Below are positions 16,404-25,499 of a stretch of DNA of 64,000 bases, in pieces (position 1 is the first letter of the stretch; every line of letters starts with the position of its first letter). The DNA is from Paenibacillus sp. FSL K6-1096 (GTDB taxonomy: Bacteria; Bacillota; Bacilli; Paenibacillales; Paenibacillaceae): contig NZ_CP150274.1 of NCBI RefSeq assembly GCF_037977055.1, positions 6,448,001-6,512,000 on the forward strand, given 5' to 3'. The notes under the pieces were generated by a model. The model searched no databases, was not told where the DNA came from, and saw nothing but the letters and a program-made list of their open reading frames with translations. The translations under genes and the position numbers were made by a program.

Positions 16404-17975
16404 TTGAACAACAGCAGAAGAATCAAGAGTTTAGCGGCCGTACTCGCCATTGCCGTATTATCGGCCTGCGGCAACGGAGGAAATGCCGGCCAGAGCACTC
16501 CATCCGGCAGCCCGGACACCGCCGCAGGCGGGAACGCATCGGCCCAGCCGGGGCAGGTGAAGGAGCTAAGCCTGTTCATCGATGCGCCTTGGTATCCGAT
16601 CAACGAATGGAAGGGGCCGGTTGCCGACAAAATCACAGAGAAGACGGGCGTGAAGCTGAAGGTCACGGTGGCTACCGATGACAAGCAGCTGCCGCTGATG
16701 ATCGCCTCGGGCGACCTGCCCGATCTGGTCTTCACCTACTCGAACGTGGACCGCTTATCCGACTCGAAGCTGTCCTATTCCTGGAATGAGCTGATTGAGA
16801 AGTATGCGCCGGATTTCAAAATCGACAAGACCCGTATTGCCATCCATACGATGGATGACGGCAAATTCTATACCGTCCGCAACTCCTTCGCGACCGAGGA
16901 GGAGATGAAGAACAGTAAATATTCCCTGGGCAGCGACGGCAACCCGGGCATCGCGGTCCGCGAGGATATTATGAAGGAGCTGGGCAATCCGCCAATCAAG
17001 ACGCTGGACGACTTCGTTAAGGTGCTGGGGATGGTCAAGGAGAAGTATCCCGACATGGTCCCGCTGATTATGGACAAAGACTGGATCGAGCAGTATTTCC
17101 TGGCCCAGTTCGGCACAGAGACGCTGCTGGACGGATGGTATGAAAAAGACGGTAAGGTGGAATATGCGATCAAGCAGCCGAGGATGCTCGACTTCTTCAA
17201 GTTTATGAACAGTCTGTACCGTAACGGCTACATCCTGGCCGAGAATTTTGCTCTGGCCAATGACCAGATCGATGACCAGTATGCCATCAACGGCAAGGCC
17301 TTCGCCCACAGCTACACAGTAACCGTGGCGGATTCCGATAACATCAAGGTCAAGAACAATCAAGGCAACTTCACCTTCAAAATGCTGCCAAGCGTGCTCT
17401 CCAAGGATGCCAAGGTGGTTAGCTCAGGGCTTGGCTTCGCCGGAACGTTCATTACGAAGAAGAACAAGGACCCGGAGACCTCGATCAAGTTCATCCAGTA
17501 TCTGGCGAGCGATGAGGGCAAGAAGCTGACGATGTTCGGGGTCGAAGGGGAGCACTGGACCTGGAATGAAGAGGGCCACCCGGACTTTAAGTACAATCCG
17601 TCTGATGGCGATTTCGTCAACACCAACGGCCTTAAGTGGTGGTATCTCTATAATGACGGGGTCACCGAGGGCATGCTGTCCTATGTGCCTGATCTGCAGA
17701 AGACCCAGGCGCTGATGGAACTCAAGTCGGTGCGCATCTACAAGCCGGAGCTGGGCCTGATCCAGACCCAGCCGGATTCGCAGGAGAAGACGATCAAGAC
17801 GAAGATCGACGAAATGGTCAAGAATGAGAAGGTTAAAATCTATCTGGCCGAGTCCGAAGAGGAAGCGGTAGCCGCTTATGAGAATATGGTGAAGAACGCC
17901 GAGAGCATCGGCCTCCAGAAGCTGACCGATTGGGCGAATGCCACCTACCAGAAGAAGAAGGATTTATTCAAATAA
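16404..17975 (+). CDS. Oligosaccharide-binding lipoprotein, LplA type
   Basis: 523 residues from TTG 16404, with TGGAGGGA seven bases upstream. The lipobox LSAC gives a lipid-anchored cysteine near residue 22, then a Ser/Gly/Ala linker and a large type II solute-binding domain (WYPINEWKGPVADKITEKTG at its start). Size and the DLPDLVFTYS and FIQYLASDEGKK motifs fit the LplA/YtcQ class that binds oligosaccharides. It ends just before a strong terminator. Confidence 0.9.
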   Translation: MNNSRRIKSLAAVLAIAVLSACGNGGNAGQSTPSGSPDTAAGGNASAQPGQVKELSLFIDAPWYPINEWKGPVADKITEKTGVKLKVTVATDDKQLPLMIASGDLPDLVFTYSNVDRLSDSKLSYSWNELIEKYAPDFKIDKTRIAIHTMDDGKFYTVRNSFATEEEMKNSKYSLGSDGNPGIAVREDIMKELGNPPIKTLDDFVKVLGMVKEKYPDMVPLIMDKDWIEQYFLAQFGTETLLDGWYEKDGKVEYAIKQPRMLDFFKFMNSLYRNGYILAENFALANDQIDDQYAINGKAFAHSYTVTVADSDNIKVKNNQGNFTFKMLPSVLSKDAKVVSSGLGFAGTFITKKNKDPETSIKFIQYLASDEGKKLTMFGVEGEHWTWNEEGHPDFKYNPSDGDFVNTNGLKWWYLYNDGVTEGMLSYVPDLQKTQALMELKSVRIYKPELGLIQTQPDSQEKTIKTKIDEMVKNEKVKIYLAESEEEAVAAYENMVKNAESIGLQKLTDWANATYQKKKDLFK

Positions 17976-17998
17976 GCTTAAGCGTAAGCGGATTCTTA

Positions 17999-18028
17999 CC
18001 GGTAGAGACCTGGTCTCTACCGGGTTTT
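17999..18028 (+). terminator. Rho-independent terminator of the LplBCA-type operon
   Basis: CCGGTAGAGACC (17999-18010) and GGTCTCTACCGG (18012-18023) form a perfect 12-bp inverted repeat followed by GTTTT. Confidence 0.9.
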
Positions 18029-18086
18029 GCTTGTTCGTGGTACGATTAGGGAATCAAAAAAACGGGCACCGGGGGGACAGCCTGAC

Positions 18087-19829
18087 GTGAGCATTGTACG
18101 CAAAATGATACTGGGATACATCCTGCTGATCTTCATACCGGTTGTCACCTTCGGATACTATTATTACAACAAAATTTATGAAAGCGTAAGCAGCCAGTTC
18201 GTCGGGAGCCGGCAGAAAATTCTGGAGCAGGCCTATGCCAACATGAAGGCGGATCTGGCCCGGATCGATTCGACTCAGCGTATGCTCCAGTACAATCCGT
18301 ATGTCATGGATTATCTGGACGGAAGCTATGCGTCGGATTCGGAGAGTATCTATGCCTATAACCGGTATATCAATCCCGTGATTATGCAGTCGCTGAATAT
18401 CAGCCCTGAAATTGAGGCCTTCCGCATCTATGTAACCAAGCCGGGCGTGCTGCCTATTACTGACAGGCTGCTGGAGATGTCGGCACTGGATGCCCAAGGG
18501 GCGCTGGACTCCCGCGGGCTGCTGCCCGGACAGGGCAAATGGGTGCTGCCGGACCCGGCGATGGAAGCGCCTCCGCTGGTGTTCTATCAGAATATCTATA
18601 ATCCGGATTTCACCGAGATTATCGGCCTGCTGGAGCTGCGGGTCAGCAGTGAGCTGATCCGCAAGTTCTATAGAGCGACCGGCGGGGGCGACTGGAACGC
18701 GCTGCTGCTGCCGCCGGAAGGGATGCCGCAGGGCCGGGAGGATATCCTCGCCGGGCTGGACGAGGCGTCCCGGGCCAGATTGGCCTCGCTGGACCGGGAG
18801 CCGTATTTCATGAACCGCCAGGTGATTGTGAATCAGCTGTATATTCAGGAGCTGGGGGTCCGGGTCGCGGTGATCGGCAAGGTGTCCGAGGTGTTCCGCT
18901 CCATCCGCACCCAGGAGATGGTGATGATTGCCACGCTCGCCATTCTGCTGGCGCTGTTATCCTTGGCATACTATAATCTGGCTTCGACCATTACGAAGCG
19001 CGTCCTCCGGCTGGCCCGGCATATGCGTAATCTGAACGACGATAACCTGAAGCAGTCGGTCAGCAAGGAGGATAAGCCGGGGAGGAAGGATGAGATCAGC
19101 TTCCTGACCGATACCTATAATTCGATGCTGCTGCGGATGGATGAGCTGATTAACAATGTCCACCGGGCCGAGCTGCGCAATAAGGAAGCCGCTTACAAGG
19201 TGCTTCAGGCCCAGATCAAGCCGCATTTTCTCTATAATACGCTGGAGACCATCCGCATGCTGGCCGAGTCCAACAACGATACTGAGGTGGCTGAAATCTC
19301 TTACTGGTTCGGCAAGCTGATGCGGTACAGCCTGTCGGCGCAGGAGGATCATACGCTCCTCTCACAGGAGATAGAGACGGTGGTCTTCTATCTGAAGATT
19401 CACCAGATGCGGCTGCAAAAAAGACTGACCTATGACGTGGATATCGCCGTCGCTGCCGGAACCCTGAGCTGTCCGAGATTCATTCTGCAGCCGCTGGTCG
19501 AGAATAGTATTATCCACGGGGCAGCGGTGACGCTCCGGCCGGTCCACATTAAGATTCAGGCGGCGGAGACGGCCGAAGAGATCCGGATCAGTGTGGTGGA
19601 CAGCGGGAACGGGATTCCTGAGGCCCAGCTTCAGAGAATTAATGCCCGGTTAACTGGCGCAGCAGAGCTGAAGTCCGGAGAAGAGGCCGGTGGAGGCGTG
19701 GGCCTGTACAATGTCAGTGAGCGGATTAAGTCGTTCTACGGCGGGACTTCCCGGCTGGTGCTGGAGAGCACGGAGGGCCAGGGGACCACGATAACCATCA
19801 TCATACCGAAAGGGGCGGCGGAGCACTAA
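18087..19829 (+). CDS. Sensor histidine kinase, YesM type
   Basis: Membrane kinase of 580 residues from GTG 18087, which has GGGGGG upstream; a frame opening at TTG 18027 has no ribosome site. First membrane helix about 7-27, extracellular sensor region about 30-275, second helix about 278-300, HAMP, then the His_kinase domain with QAQIKPHFLYNTLE (His380) and ATP-binding motifs QPLVENSIIHG and DSGNGI. It overlaps the regulator gene by one base. It probably senses a sugar outside the cell for the preceding importer; that link rests on position only. Confidence 0.9.
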   Translation: MSIVRKMILGYILLIFIPVVTFGYYYYNKIYESVSSQFVGSRQKILEQAYANMKADLARIDSTQRMLQYNPYVMDYLDGSYASDSESIYAYNRYINPVIMQSLNISPEIEAFRIYVTKPGVLPITDRLLEMSALDAQGALDSRGLLPGQGKWVLPDPAMEAPPLVFYQNIYNPDFTEIIGLLELRVSSELIRKFYRATGGGDWNALLLPPEGMPQGREDILAGLDEASRARLASLDREPYFMNRQVIVNQLYIQELGVRVAVIGKVSEVFRSIRTQEMVMIATLAILLALLSLAYYNLASTITKRVLRLARHMRNLNDDNLKQSVSKEDKPGRKDEISFLTDTYNSMLLRMDELINNVHRAELRNKEAAYKVLQAQIKPHFLYNTLETIRMLAESNNDTEVAEISYWFGKLMRYSLSAQEDHTLLSQEIETVVFYLKIHQMRLQKRLTYDVDIAVAAGTLSCPRFILQPLVENSIIHGAAVTLRPVHIKIQAAETAEEIRISVVDSGNGIPEAQLQRINARLTGAAELKSGEEAGGGVGLYNVSERIKSFYGGTSRLVLESTEGQGTTITIIIPKGAAEH

Positions 19830-20599
19830 TGCGCATATTGATAGTAGACGATGAGCCGATCATCCTTGGAGGCCTGGTCAAAATCATCCGGGAGGCCGCG
19901 CCGGCCGGCACCGAAATCCGGGAGGCGGGCGACGCGTTCGAGGCGCTTCAGATCATGCGGGAGTACCTGCCGGATGTGACGGTGACCGATCTTCATATGC
20001 CGGAGAAGGACGGGTTCGCAATGATGGAGGAGGCCCGGGAGGGCAGCTTGTGCGAACGCTTCATTATTCTGACGGGGTATGATGATTTCGAGTATGCCCG
20101 CAGGGCGCTGCGCTCCGGGGTGGTGGATTATCTGCTGAAGCCGGTGGATAAACAGGAGATGGCCGCGCTGCTGGGCCGGATTCACAGCGATCTGCCAGCT
20201 GAAGGGTCTTCAGAGGCCACGCCTCATGCCCGGCGGATTCTGGCCTATACCCAGGCAAATTATATGAACGATCTGTCGCTCGACCATCTGGCGGAGCTGA
20301 TGCAGCTTCATCCCAATTACGTCAGCAATCTGTTCAAGAAGCTGACCGGCGATACCTTCGTGAATTATCTGAATACGACCCGCATCCGGGAAGCGCAGAC
20401 GCTGCTCCGCACCCGCCGGGACCTGCCGGTGAGCGAGATCGGCCGCCGGGTAGGGTACGAGAATAAGCACTATTTCAACAAGGTGTTCAAAAAATATACC
20501 GGCAGCACTCCCGGAGCTTACCGGGATTCAGACGAAGCCTGTTGCTCTGCTGCATCCGCCGGACCGGTTCAATCCGGCAATGATTTTACATCCGATTAA
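19829..20599 (+). CDS. Compact AraC-type response regulator, YesN class
   Basis: 256 residues, ATG overlapping the kinase stop by one base. Receiver domain 1-120 with Asp7/Asp8, phospho-acceptor Asp54 in VTDLHMP and Lys in LLKPVDK. Then a short linker and a two-HTH AraC domain (about 130-235, LSLDHLAELMQLHPNYVSNLF and VSEIGRRVGYENKHYFNK). Most YesN regulators are around 500 residues because of a long central region; this one lacks that region entirely. Likely activates genes of the flanking importer. Confidence 0.9.
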   Translation: MRILIVDDEPIILGGLVKIIREAAPAGTEIREAGDAFEALQIMREYLPDVTVTDLHMPEKDGFAMMEEAREGSLCERFIILTGYDDFEYARRALRSGVVDYLLKPVDKQEMAALLGRIHSDLPAEGSSEATPHARRILAYTQANYMNDLSLDHLAELMQLHPNYVSNLFKKLTGDTFVNYLNTTRIREAQTLLRTRRDLPVSEIGRRVGYENKHYFNKVFKKYTGSTPGAYRDSDEACCSAASAGPVQSGNDFTSD

Positions 20600-20659
20600 C
20601 ATGCTTCATATGTTCGCGTGATATAACTGAACCAACCGGTTATAAGAGGAGAAGATCAG

Positions 20660-21886
20660 ATGAAGCTAACCAAAGAGGAGAAATCGTGGATTCTATATGA
20701 CTGCGGGAATTCCGCCTATTCGATGGCTGTGACCACGGCGCTGCTGCCGATTATCTTCGGGATGTTCGAGAATGTGGGCAGCAGCATGGATCTGGGGTAC
20801 TTCAACTCCATTGCCAGTATTCTGGTTGCCGTGTTGAGTCCGGTCTTAGGGACCATTGCCGATTACAAGGACCGGAAGAAGCGATTCTTCCTGTTCTTCG
20901 CAGCGCTCGGCGTGCTGTCCACCGCATCCCTGGCCTTCGTGCCGCCGGACAGCGGGCAGTGGCAGCTGTTAATGGTGTTCTACATCCTGTCGGCCATCGG
21001 CTTTGCCGGGTCCAATATCTTCTACGATTCCTTCCTGGTCGATGTCAGCGCCGATGAGCGGATGGACAGGGTATCCACCAGAGGGTTCGCCTACGGGTAT
21101 ATCTTCAGCTGTATTCCGTTCGGCATCAGCCTGCTGCTGATCTTCCTGCTGGGGATGGACAAGGCCATCGGCTACCAGCTCGGGTTCATCATTACCGCGC
21201 TGTGGTGGGGGCTGCTCACAGTTCCGATGCTGCGCGATGTGAAGCAGAGATATTATATCGAGCCCGAGCCGAAGCCTGTGGCGAACAGCTTCAAGCGCCT
21301 CGCTGCGACCTTCAGGAATATCCGCCAGCACAAGCTGGTCTTTGTCTTCCTGCTGGCCTATTTCTTCTACATTGACGGAGTAGACACGATTATCAAAATG
21401 GTCGTGCCCTACGCAACCTCCGTCCTCGGCACAGACGCCCTAGATACCTTCACGCTGCTGGGGATTCTGCTCATCATCCAGATTATCGCTTTTCCCTGCG
21501 CTATTCTATACGGCAATCTGGCCAAAACCTACTCTGCGCGGACGATGATCATTGCCGGAATCTTTACCTATATCATCTCTTGTATCGCCGCTTTCTTCAT
21601 TACCTCGGTGTGGCATATCTTTCTGCTGGGGGCGCTGATCGGCTCGGCACAGGGCGGAATCCAGGCGCTGAGCCGCTCCTATTTCGCCAAAATCATCCCG
21701 AAGGAGAATTCCAATGAATTCTTCGGGTTTTACAATATTTTCGGCAAGTTCGCGGCGATTCTCGGGCCTGCCTTAATGTCGCTGACCACCACGCTGACCG
21801 GGCATGCCAGCTATAGCATTCTGTCGATTATTCCGTTGTTTCTGATCGGTTTCTTTATCTTCATCACGCTGCCCAAGGGGAATTAA
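20660..21886 (+). CDS. MFS transporter, Atg22/YxiO-like (UMF1 family)
   Basis: 408 residues, ATG 20660 after AAGAGGAGAAG. Twelve hydrophobic segments and the N-terminus EEKSWILYDCGNSAYSMAVTT are characteristic of the Atg22/UMF group that includes B. subtilis YxiO; LSRSYFAKIIP near residue 340 is also conserved there. Substrate is unknown in bacteria. It stands alone between the two-component pair and the manganese operon. Confidence 0.85.
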   Translation: MKLTKEEKSWILYDCGNSAYSMAVTTALLPIIFGMFENVGSSMDLGYFNSIASILVAVLSPVLGTIADYKDRKKRFFLFFAALGVLSTASLAFVPPDSGQWQLLMVFYILSAIGFAGSNIFYDSFLVDVSADERMDRVSTRGFAYGYIFSCIPFGISLLLIFLLGMDKAIGYQLGFIITALWWGLLTVPMLRDVKQRYYIEPEPKPVANSFKRLAATFRNIRQHKLVFVFLLAYFFYIDGVDTIIKMVVPYATSVLGTDALDTFTLLGILLIIQIIAFPCAILYGNLAKTYSARTMIIAGIFTYIISCIAAFFITSVWHIFLLGALIGSAQGGIQALSRSYFAKIIPKENSNEFFGFYNIFGKFAAILGPALMSLTTTLTGHASYSILSIIPLFLIGFFIFITLPKGN

Positions 21887-21942
21887 AGGGTCCCCGCCGA
21901 AGGATTTCATCAGCCTAATCAGGATGTCCGCATGAAGCGGCC

Positions 21943-21960
21943 GCCCGGTTGGGCTTTTTT
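21943..21960 (+). terminator. Probable terminator after the MFS gene
   Basis: GCCC-GGTT-GGGC followed by TTTTTT, 56 bp after the MFS stop. The stem is short but the T-tract is good. Confidence 0.6.
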
Positions 21961-21971
21961 GCCGTGACCCG

Positions 21972-22032
21972 TTGACAATTTGCCTATGATCAAATATATT
22001 ATCCATAAGAATAAAAGTTTCCTTGAGGAAAC
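21972..22032 (+). promoter_or_regulatory. Sigma-A promoter with MntR box before the manganese importer
   Basis: TTGACA (21972-21977), 17 bp, TATATT (21995-22000) gives a strong promoter. Just past the expected start is GTTTCCTTGAGGAAAC (22017-22032), an almost perfect palindrome matching known MntR operators of the TTTGCCTTAAGGAAA type. Repression by manganese-loaded MntR is expected from this placement. Confidence 0.82.
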
Positions 22033-22102
22033 ATATATGCATCCAAGAAACAATAGATATATGAACAGGCCAGACAGGCCTGAGCGGAGAGGGGTGTTAG
22101 AG

Positions 22103-22849
22103 ATGATTCAGATCAAAGGGCTACATGTTGACTATTTCGGGCATACCGCGCTGGAGGGGGTAACGCTGGATATTCCCTTCGGGCATTCGGTGGGCATCAT
22201 CGGGCCTAACGGCGCCGGTAAATCCACATTCATCAAGGCGCTGCTGGACGTCATCAAGAAGCGGAGCGGTACGGTGAAGGCAGAGGGGCAGGACATCGCC
22301 CGCTACAGACGGAAGATCGCTTATGTGCCGCAGAAGAACGATATCGACCTGACTTTTCCCATCACCGTCAAGGACACGGTGTTAACCGGAACCTATCCGA
22401 ACCTGAAGCTGTTCCGGCGGCCGGGGAAGAGGGAGCGGGAGATCGCGGAGCGCAGCATGGCGATGGTGGAGATCAGTGACCTTGCCGAGAAGAGAATCAG
22501 TAACTTGTCCGGAGGACAGCTTCAGCGGGTGTTTATCGCCCGGGCGCTGGCCCAGGAGGCCAGTGTGTTCTTCCTCGATGAGCCGTTTGTCGGCATTGAC
22601 ATGCTCAGTGAGCGCATCATTGTGAACCTGTTCAAGCAGCTCCGCGAGGAAGGGAAGACGATTCTGGTGGTCCACCATGACCTGCATGAGGTAGAGGAGT
22701 ATTTTGACAAAATCATTCTGCTCAACAAGCAGCTGATCGCCTTCGGAGATGTGCAGGATACGTTCACCACGGAGAATATCCGCCGGGCCTACGGTACATC
22801 CCTGGGCAATGTGATGATTCAGGGCGCGGGAGGTGCCGCTCATGCTTGA
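22103..22849 (+). CDS. mntB: Manganese ABC transporter ATP-binding protein
   Basis: 248-residue single ABC ATPase; ATG 22103 after AGAGGGG. Walker A GPNGAGKST, signature LSGGQLQRV and Walker B VFFLDEPFVGID are all intact. It belongs to the metal-ion class (MntB/ZnuC/TroB). First gene of an ATPase-permease-receptor operon under an MntR-like box, which argues for Mn(II) rather than Zn(II). Confidence 0.9.
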   Translation: MIQIKGLHVDYFGHTALEGVTLDIPFGHSVGIIGPNGAGKSTFIKALLDVIKKRSGTVKAEGQDIARYRRKIAYVPQKNDIDLTFPITVKDTVLTGTYPNLKLFRRPGKREREIAERSMAMVEISDLAEKRISNLSGGQLQRVFIARALAQEASVFFLDEPFVGIDMLSERIIVNLFKQLREEGKTILVVHHDLHEVEEYFDKIILLNKQLIAFGDVQDTFTTENIRRAYGTSLGNVMIQGAGGAAHA

Positions 22850-23684
22850 GTCCTTATCAGGTCTCTTGAACATTCCGGTATACGCGATGAACGCCGGCTT
22901 ATCGGCCATTATCCTGGGGATTGTGTCGGGGGCGCTGGGCAGCTTCATCGTTCTGCGCAAAATGTCGCTGATGGGTGACGCCCTATCCCACGCGGTGCTT
23001 CCGGGGGTGGCCCTGTCTTATATCCTGGGGATCAACATGCTGTTAGGTGCTTCCTTGTTCGGCCTGATCGCCGCGATTCTCATTCAATTCATCACCAGCC
23101 GCAGCAATATCAAGAGCGATACGTCGATCGGTATTATTCTCAGCTCCTTTTTCGCGCTCGGCATTGTCCTGATTACGTTTGCCCGCAGCGGGCTGGATCT
23201 CACCCATATTCTGTTCGGCAACATTCTGGCCGTTCCGCAATCCGAGCTGCTGCAATCCTTCATCATTATGCTGGTGGTGATCGCTGTCATTGCCCTGCTG
23301 TACAAGGAGCTGCTGATCAGCTCGTTCGACCCGGTCGTGGCGAAGGCTTACGGGCTGAAGACCGGCTTCTATCATTATCTGCTGATGATGCTGCTCTCGG
23401 TCGTGACTGTCTCTTCCCTGTCCCAGGTCGGCATCGTGCTGGTAATCGCCATGCTGGTCATTCCGGCAGCCACCTCGTATCTGTGGTCGAATACCTTGCT
23501 GCATATGATTATTATGGCCTCTGCGGCCGGAGCGGTATCCGGTGTAGCCGGTGTGTATGTGAGCTTCCGCTTCAATCTGCCGACAAGCGCCACGATCGTG
23601 CTGGTGGGCATGGCCCTGTTCATCATTTCATTCATTGTATCGCCTAAGAATAATTTCCTGCGGAGAGGATTGAAGCAAGCATGA
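22842..23684 (+). CDS. mntC: Manganese ABC transporter permease
   Basis: 280 residues with about eight to nine membrane segments; ABC-3 family. ATG 22842 is chosen over GTG 22833 because GGAGGTG lies between them. GDALSHAVLPGVALSY near residue 48 is the diagnostic motif. It overlaps the ATPase by 8 bp and the receptor by 4 bp. Only one permease gene is present, whereas B. subtilis has mntC and mntD. Confidence 0.9.
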   Translation: MLESLSGLLNIPVYAMNAGLSAIILGIVSGALGSFIVLRKMSLMGDALSHAVLPGVALSYILGINMLLGASLFGLIAAILIQFITSRSNIKSDTSIGIILSSFFALGIVLITFARSGLDLTHILFGNILAVPQSELLQSFIIMLVVIAVIALLYKELLISSFDPVVAKAYGLKTGFYHYLLMMLLSVVTVSSLSQVGIVLVIAMLVIPAATSYLWSNTLLHMIIMASAAGAVSGVAGVYVSFRFNLPTSATIVLVGMALFIISFIVSPKNNFLRRGLKQA

Positions 23685-24625
23685 AGCTTACAAACCGGAT
23701 TCATATCGTCAAAATCATAACCGTATCCCTGCTCCTTCTGCTGCTCGCGGCCTGTGCTGACAGCAGTACCAGCAAGGGGGAAGCTGAGGATGACGGAAAA
23801 CTGCAGATTGTAGCCACCTATTCCATTCTCGCGGATATGACCCGGAATATTACCGGAGACAAGGCGGATGTCTACAGCATGGTTCCCATCGGCACAGACC
23901 CGCATATGTATGATCCGCTGCCTGCGGACACCGGGAAGGTGTCCGGTGCGGACCTGATTTTCTATAACGGTCTGAATCTGGAGACCGGCAAGGGCTGGTT
24001 CCAGGATCTGCTTAAGGTAACGAAGAAGGAGGAAGCCGCGTTCGCCGTCTCCGAAGGGGTAGAACCGATGTACTTAACCGAGAAGGGGAAGGAGTCCCAG
24101 GTGGACCCTCATGCCTGGCTGGACATCCGGAATGCAGTCAAGTATGTGGAGGTCATCACCGCACGGGTGATTGAACGGGACCCGGACAATAAGCAGTATT
24201 ATCTGGATAACCAGACTGCCTATGTGAAGGAACTGACGGAGCTGGACCAGTATGCCAAGGAAGCTGTGAGCAGGGTCCCGCAGGAGAAGCGCGTCCTGGT
24301 GACCAGTGAAGGGGCCTTCAAATACTTCTCCAAGGCTTACGGCTTCGAGTCCGCCTTCATCTGGGAGATTAACACCGACAGCCAGGGGACTCCCGAGCAG
24401 ATGAACCGGATCATCGGCATCATCAAGGAAAAGCAGATTCCGGCGTTATTCCTGGAGACGAGCGTCAATCCCAAGACGATGGAGACGGTCTCCACGGAGA
24501 CCGGGGTGCCGGTTCACTCCAGGATTTTCACAGACTCCTTAGCCAAAGAAGGCGAGGACGGCGATACCTATCTGAAGATGATTAAATGGAATATCGACAA
24601 GGTTGTTGAGGGCTTGTCCCAATAG
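23681..24625 (+). CDS. mntA: Manganese-binding lipoprotein, TroA/PsaA family
   Basis: 314 residues, ATG overlapping the permease stop. Lipobox LLAAC, then a cluster A-I metal receptor with candidate ligands His75 (GTDPHMYDP), His144 (VDPHAWLD), Glu210 (VTSEGAF) and Asp285 (IFTDSL), the His-His-Glu-Asp set of manganese receptors such as PsaA. The His-rich loop common in ZnuA is absent. Together with the MntR-like box this supports Mn(II) uptake. Confidence 0.9.
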   Translation: MKLTNRIHIVKIITVSLLLLLLAACADSSTSKGEAEDDGKLQIVATYSILADMTRNITGDKADVYSMVPIGTDPHMYDPLPADTGKVSGADLIFYNGLNLETGKGWFQDLLKVTKKEEAAFAVSEGVEPMYLTEKGKESQVDPHAWLDIRNAVKYVEVITARVIERDPDNKQYYLDNQTAYVKELTELDQYAKEAVSRVPQEKRVLVTSEGAFKYFSKAYGFESAFIWEINTDSQGTPEQMNRIIGIIKEKQIPALFLETSVNPKTMETVSTETGVPVHSRIFTDSLAKEGEDGDTYLKMIKWNIDKVVEGLSQ

Positions 24626-24637
24626 ACCCCAACAAAT

Positions 24638-24681
24638 AACCCGCCAGCGTGGATGAATGGCTTATCCAGTCTTGGCGGGTT
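24638..24681. terminator. Bidirectional terminator between convergent genes
   Basis: AACCCGCCA (24638-24646) pairs with TGGCGGGTT (24673-24681), with an inner GGAT/ATCC stem. It separates the manganese operon from the convergent methyltransferase gene. Confidence 0.75.
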
Positions 24682-24702
24682 CATTCCGTTATTGTTCATT
24701 GT

Positions 24703-25374
24703 TCAAGCGGTGACAATTCCGAGGACGAAGCCGTCATAGCCCTTGCTGCCTACTGTCTGCAGGGCAGTAGCATCTATGCGCGGCTCCTCCGCGAGCAGGT
24801 CCAAGAAACGGCGGATGCCCTGCACCCGGTCATCTGTACTGTCCGGGTTAATCACTTCGCCGTTGCGCACCACGTTATCGGCTACAATGACCGCTCCCGG
24901 CCGGGCCAGCTTCAGCGCCCATTTCAGGTAATGGGGATTGTTCGGCTTGTCGGCATCAATGAAGATGAAGTCGAACGGCTCTGTTCCCCGGGCCTCCAGC
25001 AGCGCCAGCGACTCCAGTGCCGGACCTTCCATGACCTCCACCTTACCGGACACCCCCGCCAATCTCAGATTATCCTCAGCGACAACAACGTGCTTATGCT
25101 CGAATTCCAGTGTGACCAGCCTGCCGGTCTCCGGCAAAGCCCGTGCCAGCCAGATGGTGCTGTATCCGCCCAGCGTACCTATTTCCAGAATGTTGGCGGC
25201 CCCCTTCATCTTGGCGAGCAGGTGCAGCAGCTTCCCCTGGTTGGGAGCGACGTCAATATTCGGCAGCCCGGCTCCGGCATTGGCATCCAGTACGGCGTCC
25301 AGCACCGGATCTGCGGTCAGCAGCCTGTCAACGAAATAGCTATCTACCTTACTCCATTTGCTCTGTTCGTTCAT
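24703..25374 (-). CDS. SAM-dependent O-methyltransferase, family 3
   Basis: 223 residues, cytosolic. The SAM-binding motif is ILEIGTLGGYSTIWLARAL (about 62-80), followed by VTLEFEHKHVVVAEDN and the metal-site stretch FDFIFIDADKPNN and VADNVVRNG. These are hallmarks of cation-dependent catechol/caffeoyl-CoA type O-methyltransferases. It diverges from the LysR gene at 25500 across 125 bp, the usual layout of a LysR regulator and its target. Natural substrate unknown, probably a catechol-like phenol. Confidence 0.88.
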   Translation of the reverse strand: MNEQSKWSKVDSYFVDRLLTADPVLDAVLDANAGAGLPNIDVAPNQGKLLHLLAKMKGAANILEIGTLGGYSTIWLARALPETGRLVTLEFEHKHVVVAEDNLRLAGVSGKVEVMEGPALESLALLEARGTEPFDFIFIDADKPNNPHYLKWALKLARPGAVIVADNVVRNGEVINPDSTDDRVQGIRRFLDLLAEEPRIDATALQTVGSKGYDGFVLGIVTA

Positions 25375-25499
25375 TTGAATCCCTCCATTTAGTAATATTG
25401 ATGTATTGGAACTGTCTTAAATATAAGGTAAAATCATTCATAATACTAATATATGTTTGTGCGGTTAACATACATTTAGATTATGAATGGAGAATGCTC

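Noticed and set aside
25143..25499. N-terminal extension of the LysR protein
   Set aside because: Open frame crosses the methyltransferase gene and promoter region; the LysR domain begins exactly at 25500.
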